A stretch of 64,000 nt of DNA from NCBI GenBank assembly GCA_021396245.1, contig WNYE01000060.1, forward strand, positions 1 through 64,000, read 5' to 3'. The notes beneath the pieces are model-generated. The model saw nothing but the letters and a program-made list of their open reading frames with translations. It had not been told where the DNA came from and made no database searches. How positions within the stretch are numbered: position 1 is the first letter of the stretch; every line of letters starts with the position of its first letter. Shown one piece after another: positions 55,085 to 64,000 of this stretch. Origin of the DNA: Sporothrix humicola (taxonomy: Eukaryota > Ascomycota > Sordariomycetes > Ophiostomatales > Ophiostomataceae). The position numbers and the translations under genes were made by a program.

Positions 55085-56644
55085 TCACTGGTGTTGATAC
55101 TGCTGCGACGATTGTTGCGGTGGCTGTTGCGGTGGTCCCTGCAGTGGTTGTTGAGGCAGCTGCTGTTCTGACTGATATTCTGACTGCTGGGCATGTTGTT
55201 GGTACGGTTGTCCTGACCGCTGTTGGGCTGGCTGCTCGAGCGGCAACTCAAGCGGCTGCTGGTTTAGTTGCTGTTGCTGGTAAAGATGGTACTGCTCGGG
55301 GCCCGGATGTGCAGGCATCTCATAAAACAACTGGCTCTGCGTCTTGAACGCTTCGGGGGATAGATTCGTCTCGAGCTGGTACGGCCCCGGACCGCCAAAC
55401 TGATTGTCGCCAGGCGCCTCGATTGCTGATGCCCTTTGTCTTGCCAGTTTCTCGGCACGGTTACTACTGTGGCGCCGCCCCAAAAAGAAGGCCACGGCGG
55501 CGATGAGTGAAACACCGACCAGCGCACCAATGACGACGCCGGCAATGGCACCGCCGTGCAGACCGCTTTTCCCGGGCGTGGCCGGCTGTGTGTTGTCGGT
55601 CCCGCCGCCGCTGTTTGTTTGACTGGCCGTATTTGAGGCAAGAGATGAGGCCAAAGAAGAGGGCAAGGAGCTTGTTCCGGTCGTCGCACTGTATGCCCTC
55701 AGTACATAGCTGCCGCCGCAAAGATGGTTGTTGTTGCCGAGGCAGTTGTTGCTGCACAGGCTGCTCGCGACGCTTGTGGCAGAGGCGAGCGCATCTTTTG
55801 TGCCGCAATAGCACACGTCTTGGACCTCGATGGCGCAGACAACGTACGCGGGGTTGTAGTTGAGGCAGAGCCCGCAGCAGTACGTGGGATCCATAAACAC
55901 CGACCCGGAGATGGTTTTCTGGTCGAACAGGCGGGTGGCGTAGACGAGGTACGGGTCTGAATAGCAGCCGAGGTGCGAGTAGCCGTCCATCGTCAACAAC
56001 GTCGCGGTTCCTGTTGAGACATAGACGTTTGTGCTGAGGTTTACGGTGGCGGTGTACATGTTGATGCGCCCGGTGGCACCGCAAGCCACGTCGGAGTTGC
56101 CCGGGCCGAGACAGGGGCTGCTGCACGCAAGGTACGGAACAAGCGAGTTGGTTTGAGTCGAGACGAGGCCGGTGCCGCAGACACACTTGGTGCCCTCCAT
56201 GACGCCGCAATACGACTGCTTGGTGTTGTGGTTGGCGCACCACTGGCAGCAGAAGCCCGGCTCGTTGTACGCGTAAAAGTTTTCCGACGACAGGTCCGCG
56301 AGGACGGGTGGACTGGCATAATCCGTGTAGCAGCCGATAGAAAGGAAGCCCGGAGCGCTCCCCACTGTGACACCGCCTGTCGCCGCCCGTTGCTCCACGA
56401 GCCCGAAATCGGAATTGTCAAAGCCAAGGGACTCGAGGACCGGTGCGGGCGTCGCTTTTGTGAGAAATGCCGTCTTGGCTGCCGGCTGCGGCACGGTTTC
56501 TGCTGGAAATGCTGTCATGGCGACACGTGCTGAACAAGGAGGTGAAACGAAAGCAAACGAAATCAAACTCAAAATAAAATAGATGATGTGGTAATAGAGA
56601 CCTGGACAAGCTTGGGGAAAACAATGATCATAAAAGTACGTCAT
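55085..56644 (-). CDS. Two-WSC-domain cell-surface protein (wall-stress sensor type)
   Basis: A single-exon frame of 519 residues from the first ATG in frame (MTYFYDHCF); the frame is open further upstream but without ATG. Residues 16-38 are hydrophobic and end P-P-C-S-A, a plausible though long signal peptide or anchor. Two WSC domains follow, about 100-198 and 221-319, each with its set of Cys pairs (GCYTDY...CCQWC...YCGV...CVCGTGL and GCYSDP...CCGLC...VVCA...CYCGT). A short Ser/Thr-rich stalk, one transmembrane helix (about 364-388, GGAIAGVVIGALVGVSLIA) then RRH, and a Gln/Pro-rich cytosolic tail complete a Wsc-like layout. Such proteins bind wall glucan and signal wall stress via Rho1. 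The stalk is shorter than in yeast Wsc1, so a strict sensor role is uncertain. Confidence 0.82.
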   Translation of the reverse strand: MTYFYDHCFPQACPGLYYHIIYFILSLISFAFVSPPCSARVAMTAFPAETVPQPAAKTAFLTKATPAPVLESLGFDNSDFGLVEQRAATGGVTVGSAPGFLSIGCYTDYASPPVLADLSSENFYAYNEPGFCCQWCANHNTKQSYCGVMEGTKCVCGTGLVSTQTNSLVPYLACSSPCLGPGNSDVACGATGRINMYTATVNLSTNVYVSTGTATLLTMDGYSHLGCYSDPYLVYATRLFDQKTISGSVFMDPTYCCGLCLNYNPAYVVCAIEVQDVCYCGTKDALASATSVASSLCSNNCLGNNNHLCGGSYVLRAYSATTGTSSLPSSLASSLASNTASQTNSGGGTDNTQPATPGKSGLHGGAIAGVVIGALVGVSLIAAVAFFLGRRHSSNRAEKLARQRASAIEAPGDNQFGGPGPYQLETNLSPEAFKTQSQLFYEMPAHPGPEQYHLYQQQQLNQQPLELPLEQPAQQRSGQPYQQHAQQSEYQSEQQLPQQPLQGPPQQPPQQSSQQYQHQ

Positions 56645-58422
56645 AGGCCTGGCTATTAGACGACAAATCCAAGGTGACGAGACAACGGCCAGCCTCGTGA
56701 GGAGCGGAGGTCTCAAATATTTGGGATGCAAGCCAGCCACAAAATAAGAAAAAGACAAGAAAAAAGAAAGTAACTCAACAGCAGCTGAAAGTGCAGAGGA
56801 CTGACCCAAAATGCGGCTCAAGTTCCTCGCTCGCCTTATCAACCGTCTCCCCTCGACCCTACCATATTTTCCCTCATTTCCGGCATGCCTGGTTACTTTT
56901 GCTCTCCTGCAGGGGACAACACAGCCAGGCTTTTTTTGGGTGGTTGGTTCGGCTCAACTGGGCAGTCCTCTGTCCAGCCTCGAGAACAAGAAAAACGATG
57001 CAACTCACACCAGCGCAAATGTGTGGGATGGGTTTGTCTCGTTTGTCCAAAGCAAAGTTGCTCCAGACCACTGAGGTTCCAGGCGCCATAAAATGGACCC
57101 TGCACGGCCCGCAGTGGACATGCACGGTTAGTTCCGTTAGCGGTTTAGCGCCATTGAAGAACGACATATCATTGGCGTGTGGAGCTCAATTATAGTGGAC
57201 CCCAATAAGAACACTAAATTACGCTTAAGGCCACTGGGGCAAGTGGGCTTCCAGTGTATTTACTTATTATCTGCACATTTTGGTGGCTGAGTAGGTCGAG
57301 GTGGTTGTTGACATTCGACGTGGGGTGGTATTCACTACGACTTGCAGTTCAGCTGAGGCGTGGCAGAACAATGGGCCATACTCCGGACGACTTACTTCTA
57401 CGGAAAAGAGAGTGAGCATCGAGGGAATGCATGAGATAAACGGGATGAATCAGAACCTAAGTCTGCGGCCCCTAGATGTGCAAAAAACAGGTCTTAAAAC
57501 GGCGTGGCTGAACTAAAAATACGAGGGTCTCTTTCCTCGCCTGCAGTAGTGTGCTAAACAGACGAGGGCTGAGGAGTTCGTGGAGGAGTGGGACATTTTT
57601 GTTATGCCCGTCGGGATATATTGTGCCCCGAAGAAATGTTGATTCTATTTTTTAAGACGTACGGAGATCATGATAGACTCAAACCTTTGCACAGGCAGCG
57701 GAAAGGATGAGCTGACTTGGTTTTAGAAAGAATTAGAACAAAGAGGTGGAGTGCTGTTTGTTGTTGGACTTGGTGGATGGTGCCCACAACGGATATATAT
57801 CCATGAAATCAGATTTGAAAAGCACGTTCTCTTCGCGTGAGCTTTTGATGATTCCCTTCTTATTGTAGCGTTGTTTCGCTTCCATATTTGGACTCCCTTG
57901 GTCCGCGTTTATCTGACTGGCAAGATAGAAAGAAGAAGCGATTACGCGTCTTTAACTCATTGGGTCTCTACATTATATATCTAGCCAAGCTGAGGACAGG
58001 AGACAGGGCAGGGGTCTCGACATCAGACCACTTAAAAGAGAGTGAGTGTGGTGGGGCTCAAAAACAGAAGTCAATGGCTGAGATGTGATGGAAAGAGAAA
58101 AGAACAAAGAAGATTCAAGAGTTGTTGTTATTTAACCCAAAAACCTAATTGGTTCTTTTGTAAATACGGAGTAGCGAGCCGGCATTTGTAGCCAGGCACC
58201 GCGGTGCGTTATATAGCCTGGTATAAGTATTACGCACGTTTGTGGACTATTTATAACATATAAGTATGTGTTTATGGTCGACTACGACTTGGTCCTGTTA
58301 CGGATAATGATCACTACTACTACTTATCAAATTTGGCGCTCGCGTCCTCGACCCTCTTCCTCGTCGACTACGGTCACAGTAATACCAACCTACAGTCAAC
58401 GGTTTCCTTCTTTTAAAACAGG
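56645..58422. other. 1.8-kb region without an intact gene
   Basis: Upstream of the WSC gene (-) and of the transporter remnant. A perfect 12-bp palindrome GCACCGCGGTGC is at 58,196-58,207, flanked by CCAGG/CCTGG. A TACGGAGTA-like nonamer lies at 58,165-58,173, a word I associate with ends of ascomycete repeats. 58,130-58,280 is AT-rich. No intact frame is recognisable. Confidence 0.4.
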
Positions 58423-58629
58423 TACTGCTTCGTCCACATCGCCTTTGTGTACATTTTAATCTACGAGACCAAGGGTCTCACGTTGGAGCAGGTCGACGAG
58501 CTCTATGAAGAGGTCACCGTAGCCCGGAAAAACATCGGCTGAACGCCCACGGTGCCGTTTCGAAAATTACAACACGGCAAGGGTGTAAAGGAGACAGAGC
58601 AGGCAGAGGACGTCGCCAAAGCAGCTTAA
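58423..58629 (+). pseudogene. 3' remnant of an MFS sugar-transporter gene
   Basis: Reading from 58,423 gives Y-C-F-V-H-I-A-F-V-Y-I-L-I-Y-E-T-K-G-L-T-L-E-Q-V-D, the end of the last helix and the conserved E-T-K-G-L-T-L-E-Q-V-D-E-L-Y-E motif closing fungal sugar porters. V-A-R-K-N-I-G follows, then an in-frame TGA (58,540-58,542) where family members have Trp. The frame then resumes to a TAA at 58,629. The preceding TTTTAAAACAG could be an old 3' splice site. Nothing upstream encodes the other eleven helices. It is therefore a truncated gene with a nonsense codon. Confidence 0.75.
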
Positions 58630-58828
58630 TGTGCCCTACGTCTTATGGTATCGCCAGTCTCTTGACTAGCGTTCTCCTGCGACGCCGACATGGTCTACTT
58701 TACATGATCACGATAAACTTTGTATAATGTTTTTATAAAGTACATATTACTCTACAACAAACCAAAAATCTGGCTCTCTTCACATATTTTCAAGTTACAA
58801 TTTTATAACAAATGCTTCCAGAGCCGTG

Positions 58829-60058
58829 TCAATAGCCCGTGACTGGCTTCTGCACGTACTCCGCTTCCAAATATTCAACGTCTTCTTTTGTCAGCCCCCC
58901 GTTGCTAGCAAACTGTACGCTCGCAACCGCCTCGTCAATGCGTTTTATGCTGTTCAGTCCCATGATTGGGTTCGTGTCCTTTTTGGTCAGACACCAGGCC
59001 GTCGCGATCGTGGCCATGGACACGCCCTTCTTCTTTGCCAGCTCCTCAACGCGATCAATGACTTTCTTGTTCGCATCGCCGTCGCGGTCCCGCAGCATTT
59101 GAATATGGTCATCGGTGTCCTCACGGAGAGAGTGCCGGCTCGCAAACGGCCGAGCCAGGACCCCGCGCGAAATCGGCGACCACGGAAGGAGGCCGATGCC
59201 GGCATCGTTGCAATACGGAATCATCTCGCGCTCTGCAGCGGCCCACGGGTCAGTTTCGCTCCATTCGTTCGAAAAAGGAGAGGGGGGCGTGTGTGTCGAA
59301 AGAACAGCTTACCTTCCTCACGGTAGATGAGATTGTAATAGTTTTGCATGCTGATGAATTTGTGCCAGCCGTTCTTGTCTGCCACGTTTTGCAACGCTTG
59401 GAACTCCCAAGCGGCCATCTATCACAGTCAGCACACCGGATGTCGGACGTCGGACACACACACAAAAAAAAAAGAGGGGGGGGGAGAGGGGTTAAAGCGC
59501 GGAAGGACTTACGCTGCTCGCCCCGATGTACCGGACCTTGCCGCTCTCCACGACGTCGTTTAGCGCGCGCATGATCTCCTCCCGCGGGGTGCTCCGGTCC
59601 AGGCGGTGGATCTGCAGCACGTCGATGTACGTGCCCAGCCGCGCCACGCTCTGGTCCACGGCGTCCAGGATGTGCTTGCGGCTCAGGCCAACGCGGTTGA
59701 CGTACTCGCGGTCATTGGTGGACACCTCGGGGATGCCCGGCTGCTTGCCCTCGTCCGAGACGCCCCAGTAGCACTTGGTGAGAATGACAACGCGGTGGCG
59801 CGGGATTTTGTACTGCTTGAGCGCCTTGCCGACGATCTCCTCGGAGCGGCCGTTGGAGTAGACGTCGGCTGTGTCCCAGGTGTTGATGCCGACATCGTAC
59901 GCGTGCTTGAGCAGGGGCAGGGACTCCGCCTCGTCCAGGACCCATTTCTGCCAGTCCGACGACCCGTACGACATGGTACCAGCAATGATACGGCTGACCT
60001 TGAGGCCCGAGTTGCCGAGGTGGACATACTCCATCTTGGGCGCAGATTCGGACGACAT
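58829..60058 (-). CDS. Aldo/keto reductase (AKR family)
   Basis: Three exons, 59513-60058, 59313-59418 and 58829-59232, give 351 residues. Introns of 94 and 80 bp have donors GTAAGT and GTAAGC and acceptors GATAG and TGCAG. The junctions rebuild I-G-A-S-S-M-A-A-W-E-F and Y-R-E-E-E-R-E-M-I-P-Y-C-N, both family-conserved. The catalytic tetrad is visible: D62 (W-D-T-A-D-V-Y), Y67, K95 and H151 (L-Q-I-H-R-L-D). The NADPH-binding end (I-P-W-S-type, then KR near the C-terminus) is present as L-P-W-S-P-I-S-R-G. Length and layout match yeast/fungal oxidoreductases of the YakC/AAD-like group that reduce aldehydes and ketones with NADPH; the substrate is unknown. CGGAG motifs cluster 120-230 bp upstream of its ATG. 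Confidence 0.9.
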
Positions 60059-61229
60059 TGTTGATTGGTGCTGGCGACGTGCGGCCCGAAGGGTGTTTGA
60101 GATGTACAGGGTGGCAATTGTGCACAAAAATGAGAAATTGTGCTTACAAACTCAAGTTCATTAAGACTTGCTCGAGAAGACGGAGGTCAGAGGATGTCTA
60201 CACCTTTTATATCTTTTCAATGTCCGCGGCCTCCGTGGTGCAGAGGCTGATTCAGCAGCCATCGCGGAGTTGAGCGGAGTTGAGCGGAGTTGAGCACAGC
60301 TCAGCCGTGCTGTGTATTGGCTTTCTTTAAAGACGTGGCGATGATGGGTCGACGAGAATGAGTCACAAGAGGACGTTGCCAAGAATCATCAGGTGTTAAG
60401 TCCGCGGCCAGTACAATTGTTTGGCAGTGCAAGCAGTCACACTACGAGAAATAACTCGATGAGCTTGATAGGGACGACAACGACGGCGAACTCATGGAGT
60501 AGTAGGTTTCGAGATGGTGATGTTAAGTGTGTTATTTTGTTTGCTTTTTTACTTGGAGGAAGGACCGATAGTTTTATTTTTATTTTCTTCGACGTCGTCG
60601 AATAATATAAGAGAGAAAGAATTAAATTAAACAATACGATGTTTATTCGAAGCTTTCATAAAAGAAAACAATAAAAAATAATAAAGCGACAAACGCCATT
60701 GAGAAAATGAATACAAAGTACAAGTGGGATATCGGGATTAAGAATCTATCCCGGTCGTAACTTACAAACATCCTTCTTTCCTGCTCGCCCTTACAAACTC
60801 GCGCTTCAAAACCTCTAGTCACTGGAGAAAAACTCAAAGTTGTACGTGATGAAAGATACAGCAGTTGTTAGCGCCATCGGCGATCGGTCTTAAGACATGA
60901 CCAGCCGCTATTTTATCGGTTGCTGAACCGCACGGGCTGTGGGTTGCATTTACAACAGTAGGTGTGAGACCATGAGCGGTGTCACATACAAGTTCGAGGA
61001 CACGAGTTGAGAATTGGAAACCCCAGTCAATTGGTCTAAACGAAACACTGGGGCTGTGCCACGGGGGCACATGAAAGCACACTCTCTAAGCAGGCTGGAG
61101 CAGGGACTTTACATGCGCGCGTCTTGAAGAGGTGGTATTCCGACAAGTTCGGGTGAGATAATGGGCTGTTATTAGCACCAAAATCACTCTGGGGTATCTA
61201 TGGAGTCTACACAGTACACTATCCAAGCG
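60059..61229. other. Upstream region of the reductase; 3' side of the Zn2Cys6 gene
   Basis: About 1.2 kb. The proximal 230 bp carries the CGGAG/CTCCG cluster and a threefold 10-bp tandem repeat, listed separately. 60,520-60,720 is AT-rich. The right end is the 3' UTR of the Zn2Cys6 gene. No gene was seen. Confidence 0.5.
60181..60295. promoter_or_regulatory. CGGAG/CTCCG cluster with a threefold tandem repeat upstream of the reductase
   Basis: CGGAG occurs at 60181, 60265, 60275 and 60285, and CTCCG at 60231. Three perfect copies of GGAGTTGAGC run from 60266 to 60295. The block lies 120-240 bp upstream of the reductase ATG. CGG triplets are the half-sites of Zn2Cys6 factors, and such a factor is encoded next door, whose own promoter also has CGGAG. 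Regulation is inferred. Confidence 0.45.
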
Positions 61230-62684
61230 TCACTCCATATTAGCAAAAAAAGACATGGCTCCTTCAATGTTCTCCCTGATCGACTCGACATACGACGACC
61301 CGCCGCCTCGCCTCGACTGGACATCCTCCTGGGCCATGACGGTCGCAAACAGCTTTGCCCGGTCGGCGCGAGAAAACAGACCGGGGGGCGAGGACGCTGC
61401 CGAAATCTTGGGGCCTTCAGGCGCCGGGTGAAGACAGTACTCGGCAGGAACCCCGAGGCACTTTTCGAGCGTGCGCATCAGGCCGTAGATGGCCTCGAGC
61501 ATACCGGTAGCATAGGCCCGCAGCGGCATGTCCTGCAGCGTGGCAACACCACCGATACGCAGCACAGACTTGACTTTGAGGGCCTCGTAGGGCACGGGCG
61601 GCAGCATGGCCATCTTGGAAATGGTCTGGTGGACGCGGAGGAAGAGGACGTCAAAAAGACGCATCACGGCCAGATAGCCCGACAGGGCAAGAAGCAGAGT
61701 TTCCGTACTAATCGTGTCTTGCGACGGTACCAGCGTCTGCAGGATGTCGATGAGCTTCTTGCTGCAGACCAGCAGGGCGGCCGGCGGGTGTTCGGGGATG
61801 CCGCGCTCCTCGTTTTCCTCGCCGTCGTCGTCCATGCACCACTGCTGGACCGCGGCCGGGTCGGCATAGTAGACGTCGATCGCGGCAATGCGCTTGTCTA
61901 TATCCTCGCGAAGGCTGAGAAGGGACCGTGCAGCACTTGTCGCCACAGAATGAGATTGAGCTGACGGAGGTGGTGGTCGTATTCGAGGCAATGGAGACAG
62001 TCTGCTGTAATTTCCATAATCGTGGTCTAGCAGGAGATCCATATCCATGCCAAAGGCGGTGCTGGAGCCACTCGACTCCGTGCCCAGACCGAGCATGCCG
62101 CCGTGTCCATTTTGGTTTTGGTCGTTGTCGGAACGAAGAAGACCCTGCAAAGGATATGGCGAGAGAGGCAACGACGACAGCGACTGAAGTTGCAACGAGT
62201 TGCCTTGAGGTTGTGCAAAGTTGACGGGCATATCCGTATTCCCATTCGTATTTTCGTCCACTAGCGGACCAAAGAATGATGGGCTGTTGCCAAGTGCAAG
62301 CGCTGCCCAGGTGCTCTCATCTGGCTGGAGACCAGTCTGCAAGGCATGCGCCTGTTCTGATGCAGTCGACGAGGGCAATGTAGGGAAAATTGTGTGATTT
62401 GTCGCCGGCGGCGTCAATGCCGTCCCAGTTGAGCTCGGCGTCGTGCCTGTGCCCGTACTGCCTTTGGATGCCGTGTCTTCATGTGTCGGGGATGCACTGG
62501 CTCGTCTCTGGCGCTTCGGCGGCCGTCCAGGCTGGCCCGGAGCTCCAGTAACGCAGGCCGATCCCAGGTAGCTGCAGCGGGCACATGGCGCCGTGCTGTC
62601 CTGTGCGCGCAGACATCGCACGCGCTTGGCCCGGCAGGGATCGCAGGCTGACCGCTTGGCCGTAGTTTTGGCCGGAGTTGACAT
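61230..62684 (-). CDS. Zn(II)2Cys6 binuclear-cluster transcription factor
   Basis: A single-exon frame of 484 residues. The N-terminal cluster is complete: C14-x2-C17-x6-C24-x9-C34-x2-C37-x6-C44, with R-A-K-R-V-R-C in the recognition part. A basic linker (GRPPKRQRRAS) follows. The middle is Ser/Gly/Gln/Asn-rich. The C-terminal half is helical, with I-D-I-L-Q-T-L-V-P-S-Q-D and L-L-L-A-L-S-G-Y-L-A-V-M-R-L-F-D, resembling the C-terminal part of AflR-like regulators of fungal metabolite clusters. It shows no long fungal_trans domain. It lies downstream of, and on the same strand as, the MFS transporter, with 235 bp between; a pathway-specific role is plausible but unproven. Confidence 0.87.
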   Translation of the reverse strand: MSTPAKTTAKRSACDPCRAKRVRCLRAQDSTAPCARCSYLGSACVTGAPGQPGRPPKRQRRASASPTHEDTASKGSTGTGTTPSSTGTALTPPATNHTIFPTLPSSTASEQAHALQTGLQPDESTWAALALGNSPSFFGPLVDENTNGNTDMPVNFAQPQGNSLQLQSLSSLPLSPYPLQGLLRSDNDQNQNGHGGMLGLGTESSGSSTAFGMDMDLLLDHDYGNYSRLSPLPRIRPPPPSAQSHSVATSAARSLLSLREDIDKRIAAIDVYYADPAAVQQWCMDDDGEENEERGIPEHPPAALLVCSKKLIDILQTLVPSQDTISTETLLLALSGYLAVMRLFDVLFLRVHQTISKMAMLPPVPYEALKVKSVLRIGGVATLQDMPLRAYATGMLEAIYGLMRTLEKCLGVPAEYCLHPAPEGPKISAASSPPGLFSRADRAKLFATVMAQEDVQSRRGGGSSYVESIRENIEGAMSFFANME

Positions 62685-62813
62685 TTCAATGTGGTGATGC
62701 TGACATGTGGTGTTTATGTCTCGTGGATGGTGAGATTACGAAAGTGTGTTAATGGATACTGTAGCTGCGAGTGCATACACGCTGTAATTCCGATTTAGGC
62801 AGGCTAACCACTG

Positions 62814-62859
62814 AGGCAAACCCTCCTCGGAGAGTTTTGGCTCCTCGGAGGGTTTGCCT
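62814..62859. promoter_or_regulatory. Inverted repeat with two CTCCTCGGAG sites upstream of the Zn2Cys6 gene
   Basis: A perfect 13-bp inverted repeat, AGGCAAACCCTCC at 62814-62826 and its complement at 62847-62859, encloses a 20-nt loop. The decamer CTCCTCGGAG, itself a dyad (CTCC-N2-GGAG), occurs twice as a direct repeat starting 18 bp apart (62823 and 62841). A CCAAT box follows at 62864. The block lies 130-175 bp upstream of the Zn2Cys6 ATG, and a role as its operator or as a transcript 3' hairpin of the MFS gene is possible. Confidence 0.5.
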
Positions 62860-62919
62860 CTAGCCAATCAGGGCGCTATAATCTTGGACTGACCCACTAT
62901 TTCAACCTCATCTCAACGT

Positions 62920-64000
62920 CTACCCCTCTGAACTCTCTTCAACACCAGGCTCTTTCTTCTCAACAATGCCAAAATCCGTGTCGTTTTCCTCTCGAAGAGC
63001 CAGCTGTCTCATGAGAGATGCTGCAATGATTCCCACGCCTCCAAAAGCAATAGCCACCTGCCAAGACCGTTGAAGTGCAAGGCTCTGGACAGAAATGACT
63101 TGGACTCTTGTTTGTGACGAGAGCGCATCCAGAAAACGCACATCGGCCGCCCCATATGCTCCCCCCGAAGTAAACACTGTGGCTACCGAAGAATCACTGA
63201 TAATCTCCTTTGCAAGCTGAGCCGCTCTACTCGTGTAAATAGCGCCAGCAATGGCCACACCCCACATGGTCCCGAAGCTTCTCAAGACACTAAACGTGGC
63301 CGTCGCCAGAGCGGTGTCTTTGTCCGTCAGAGGCGCCAGAAGCGCGGGCAGCATGGCGGCCATGCCGATGCCCGCACCAAAACTCTGCAGAATCTGGAAG
63401 CCGATCCAAGCACCAGCACTTGGCGTTTCGTCCAACAGAGTGAAAAGACCAAAGCCGATGATGACGAGGGCAAAACAGACGACCAGCAGCGGCTTGTATC
63501 GGCCAAACTTGGTCAACAGCAGGCCGCCCAGGATTGCACCGGGCAGGAGGGCTAGAATGGTCGGAAGCAGGGCGATGCCAGCGTGGTATGCGTCCATGGC
63601 GAGGACGCCCTGGAAATAGACTGGCAGAAAATAGAGCGTCCACATGGTGACGAGGCCGTGCACAAAAGCGATCAGAAAGGCAATGGCGCTCGTGGAGTTG
63701 TGGAAGAGCCGAAGGGGCACCATGGGATGTGGCGTGAGGCGAGGGCTGCCTTCAATGACAAGAAAAGCCGCCAAACCCGCTAGTCCAACCAGCAAGGGCA
63801 CGAGCACTTGGTACGACGACCACGGATACGCACCGCCAGCCCACCCCAAAGCAATAAGGATCGGTATCGTTCCGCCAACGAAAAGGACGTTGCCGAGCCA
63901 ATCGAGACTGGCAAGCTTCGTGGCCACGGTCTGGGACCGATCGTACTGGACGTGGAGGACGAGGACCAGCAAAACAACGGCCGCGCCACCAATGGGTAGC
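62920..64000 (-). CDS. MFS drug:H+ antiporter, DHA2-like (14-helix type), 5' end outside window
   Basis: The frame is open to the window edge; the visible 360 residues are the C-terminal two thirds. The first visible residues L-P-I-G-G-A-A-V-V-L-L match the family's [YF]-x-N-x-P-I-G-G/A segment, after which the extra helix pair of DHA2 porters (LASLDWLGNVLFVGGTIPIL) follows. About nine helices can be counted, including G-A-I-L-G-G-L-L-L-T-K-F-G-R-Y-K-P and F-R-S-F-G-T-M-W-G-V-A-I-A-G-A. The tail is Glu-rich and ends in EESSEG. Such porters export toxic compounds or metabolites across the plasma membrane. Introns may exist beyond the window; none is needed here. It is followed by the Zn2Cys6 gene on the same strand. 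Confidence 0.87.
   Translation of the reverse strand, partial: LPIGGAAVVLLVLVLHVQYDRSQTVATKLASLDWLGNVLFVGGTIPILIALGWAGGAYPWSSYQVLVPLLVGLAGLAAFLVIEGSPRLTPHPMVPLRLFHNSTSAIAFLIAFVHGLVTMWTLYFLPVYFQGVLAMDAYHAGIALLPTILALLPGAILGGLLLTKFGRYKPLLVVCFALVIIGFGLFTLLDETPSAGAWIGFQILQSFGAGIGMAAMLPALLAPLTDKDTALATATFSVLRSFGTMWGVAIAGAIYTSRAAQLAKEIISDSSVATVFTSGGAYGAADVRFLDALSSQTRVQVISVQSLALQRSWQVAIAFGGVGIIAASLMRQLALREENDTDFGIVEKKEPGVEESSEG

Noticed and set aside
56645..56842. Extending the WSC protein 66 residues upstream
   Set aside because: That frame starts at TTG with no ATG before the chosen start, and the chosen start places a hydrophobic signal segment near the N-terminus.
58540..58542. RIP as the cause of the nonsense codon in the transporter remnant
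   Set aside because: The change TGG to TGA at the third base lies in a CpC context on the other strand, not CpA, and the surrounding fragment is not CpA-depleted.

Overview
The window looks like nuclear DNA of a filamentous ascomycete, most likely a Sordariomycete; I could not pin it lower. Four things point there: short GT-AG introns (about 50-100 bp) with CTAAC/CTGAC-like branch points; families typical of filamentous ascomycetes (Pth11-like rhodopsin-fold protein, WSC sensor, Zn2Cys6 factor, Prm10, ChAPs); an AT-rich left edge with the dinucleotide signature of repeat-induced point mutation (RIP); and long low-complexity insertions in otherwise conserved proteins. No plastid, viral or bacterial operon structure is seen. 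I support 15 intact or edge-truncated protein genes, one transporter pseudogene and two tRNA genes.

Left part (1-20 kb): a RIP-mutated relic (1 to about 860), then an NRAMP metal transporter (+) convergent with an intronless flavin monooxygenase (-). About 7 kb follows in which I recognise no gene. Its base-composition skew suggests pyrimidine-rich transcript leaders of the two flanking genes. Then come a Pth11-like seven-helix protein, tRNA-Ser(AGA), a small unrecognised membrane protein, tRNA-Leu(CAG) with an intron, a CENP-V/GFA zinc protein, and a divergent pair: a ubiquitin-conjugating E2 (-) and a coactosin-like actin-binding protein (+).

Middle part (20-49 kb): housekeeping genes. The HIR3/CABIN1-type subunit of the HIR histone chaperone (-) is divergent from a ChAPs exomer cargo adaptor (+). 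A TBC Rab-GAP of Msb3/Gyp3 type (-), an acidic nuclear-type protein (+) and an SREBP-like bHLH factor (+, with an 890-bp first intron) are separated by 4-5 kb gene-poor stretches.

Right part (49-64 kb): a Prm10/ThrE-type membrane protein (+) and a two-WSC-domain cell-surface sensor (-), then an accessory-looking group. This holds the 3' remnant of a sugar transporter, an aldo/keto reductase (-), a Zn2Cys6 regulator (-) and a DHA2-type MFS exporter (-) cut by the window end. The CGGAG/CTCCG motif is clustered just upstream of both the reductase and the Zn2Cys6 gene, so these may form a small co-regulated cluster. This is the most testable new idea here.

Exon boundaries were set by hand from GT/AG signals, frame continuity and family alignment from memory. 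No database search was run.
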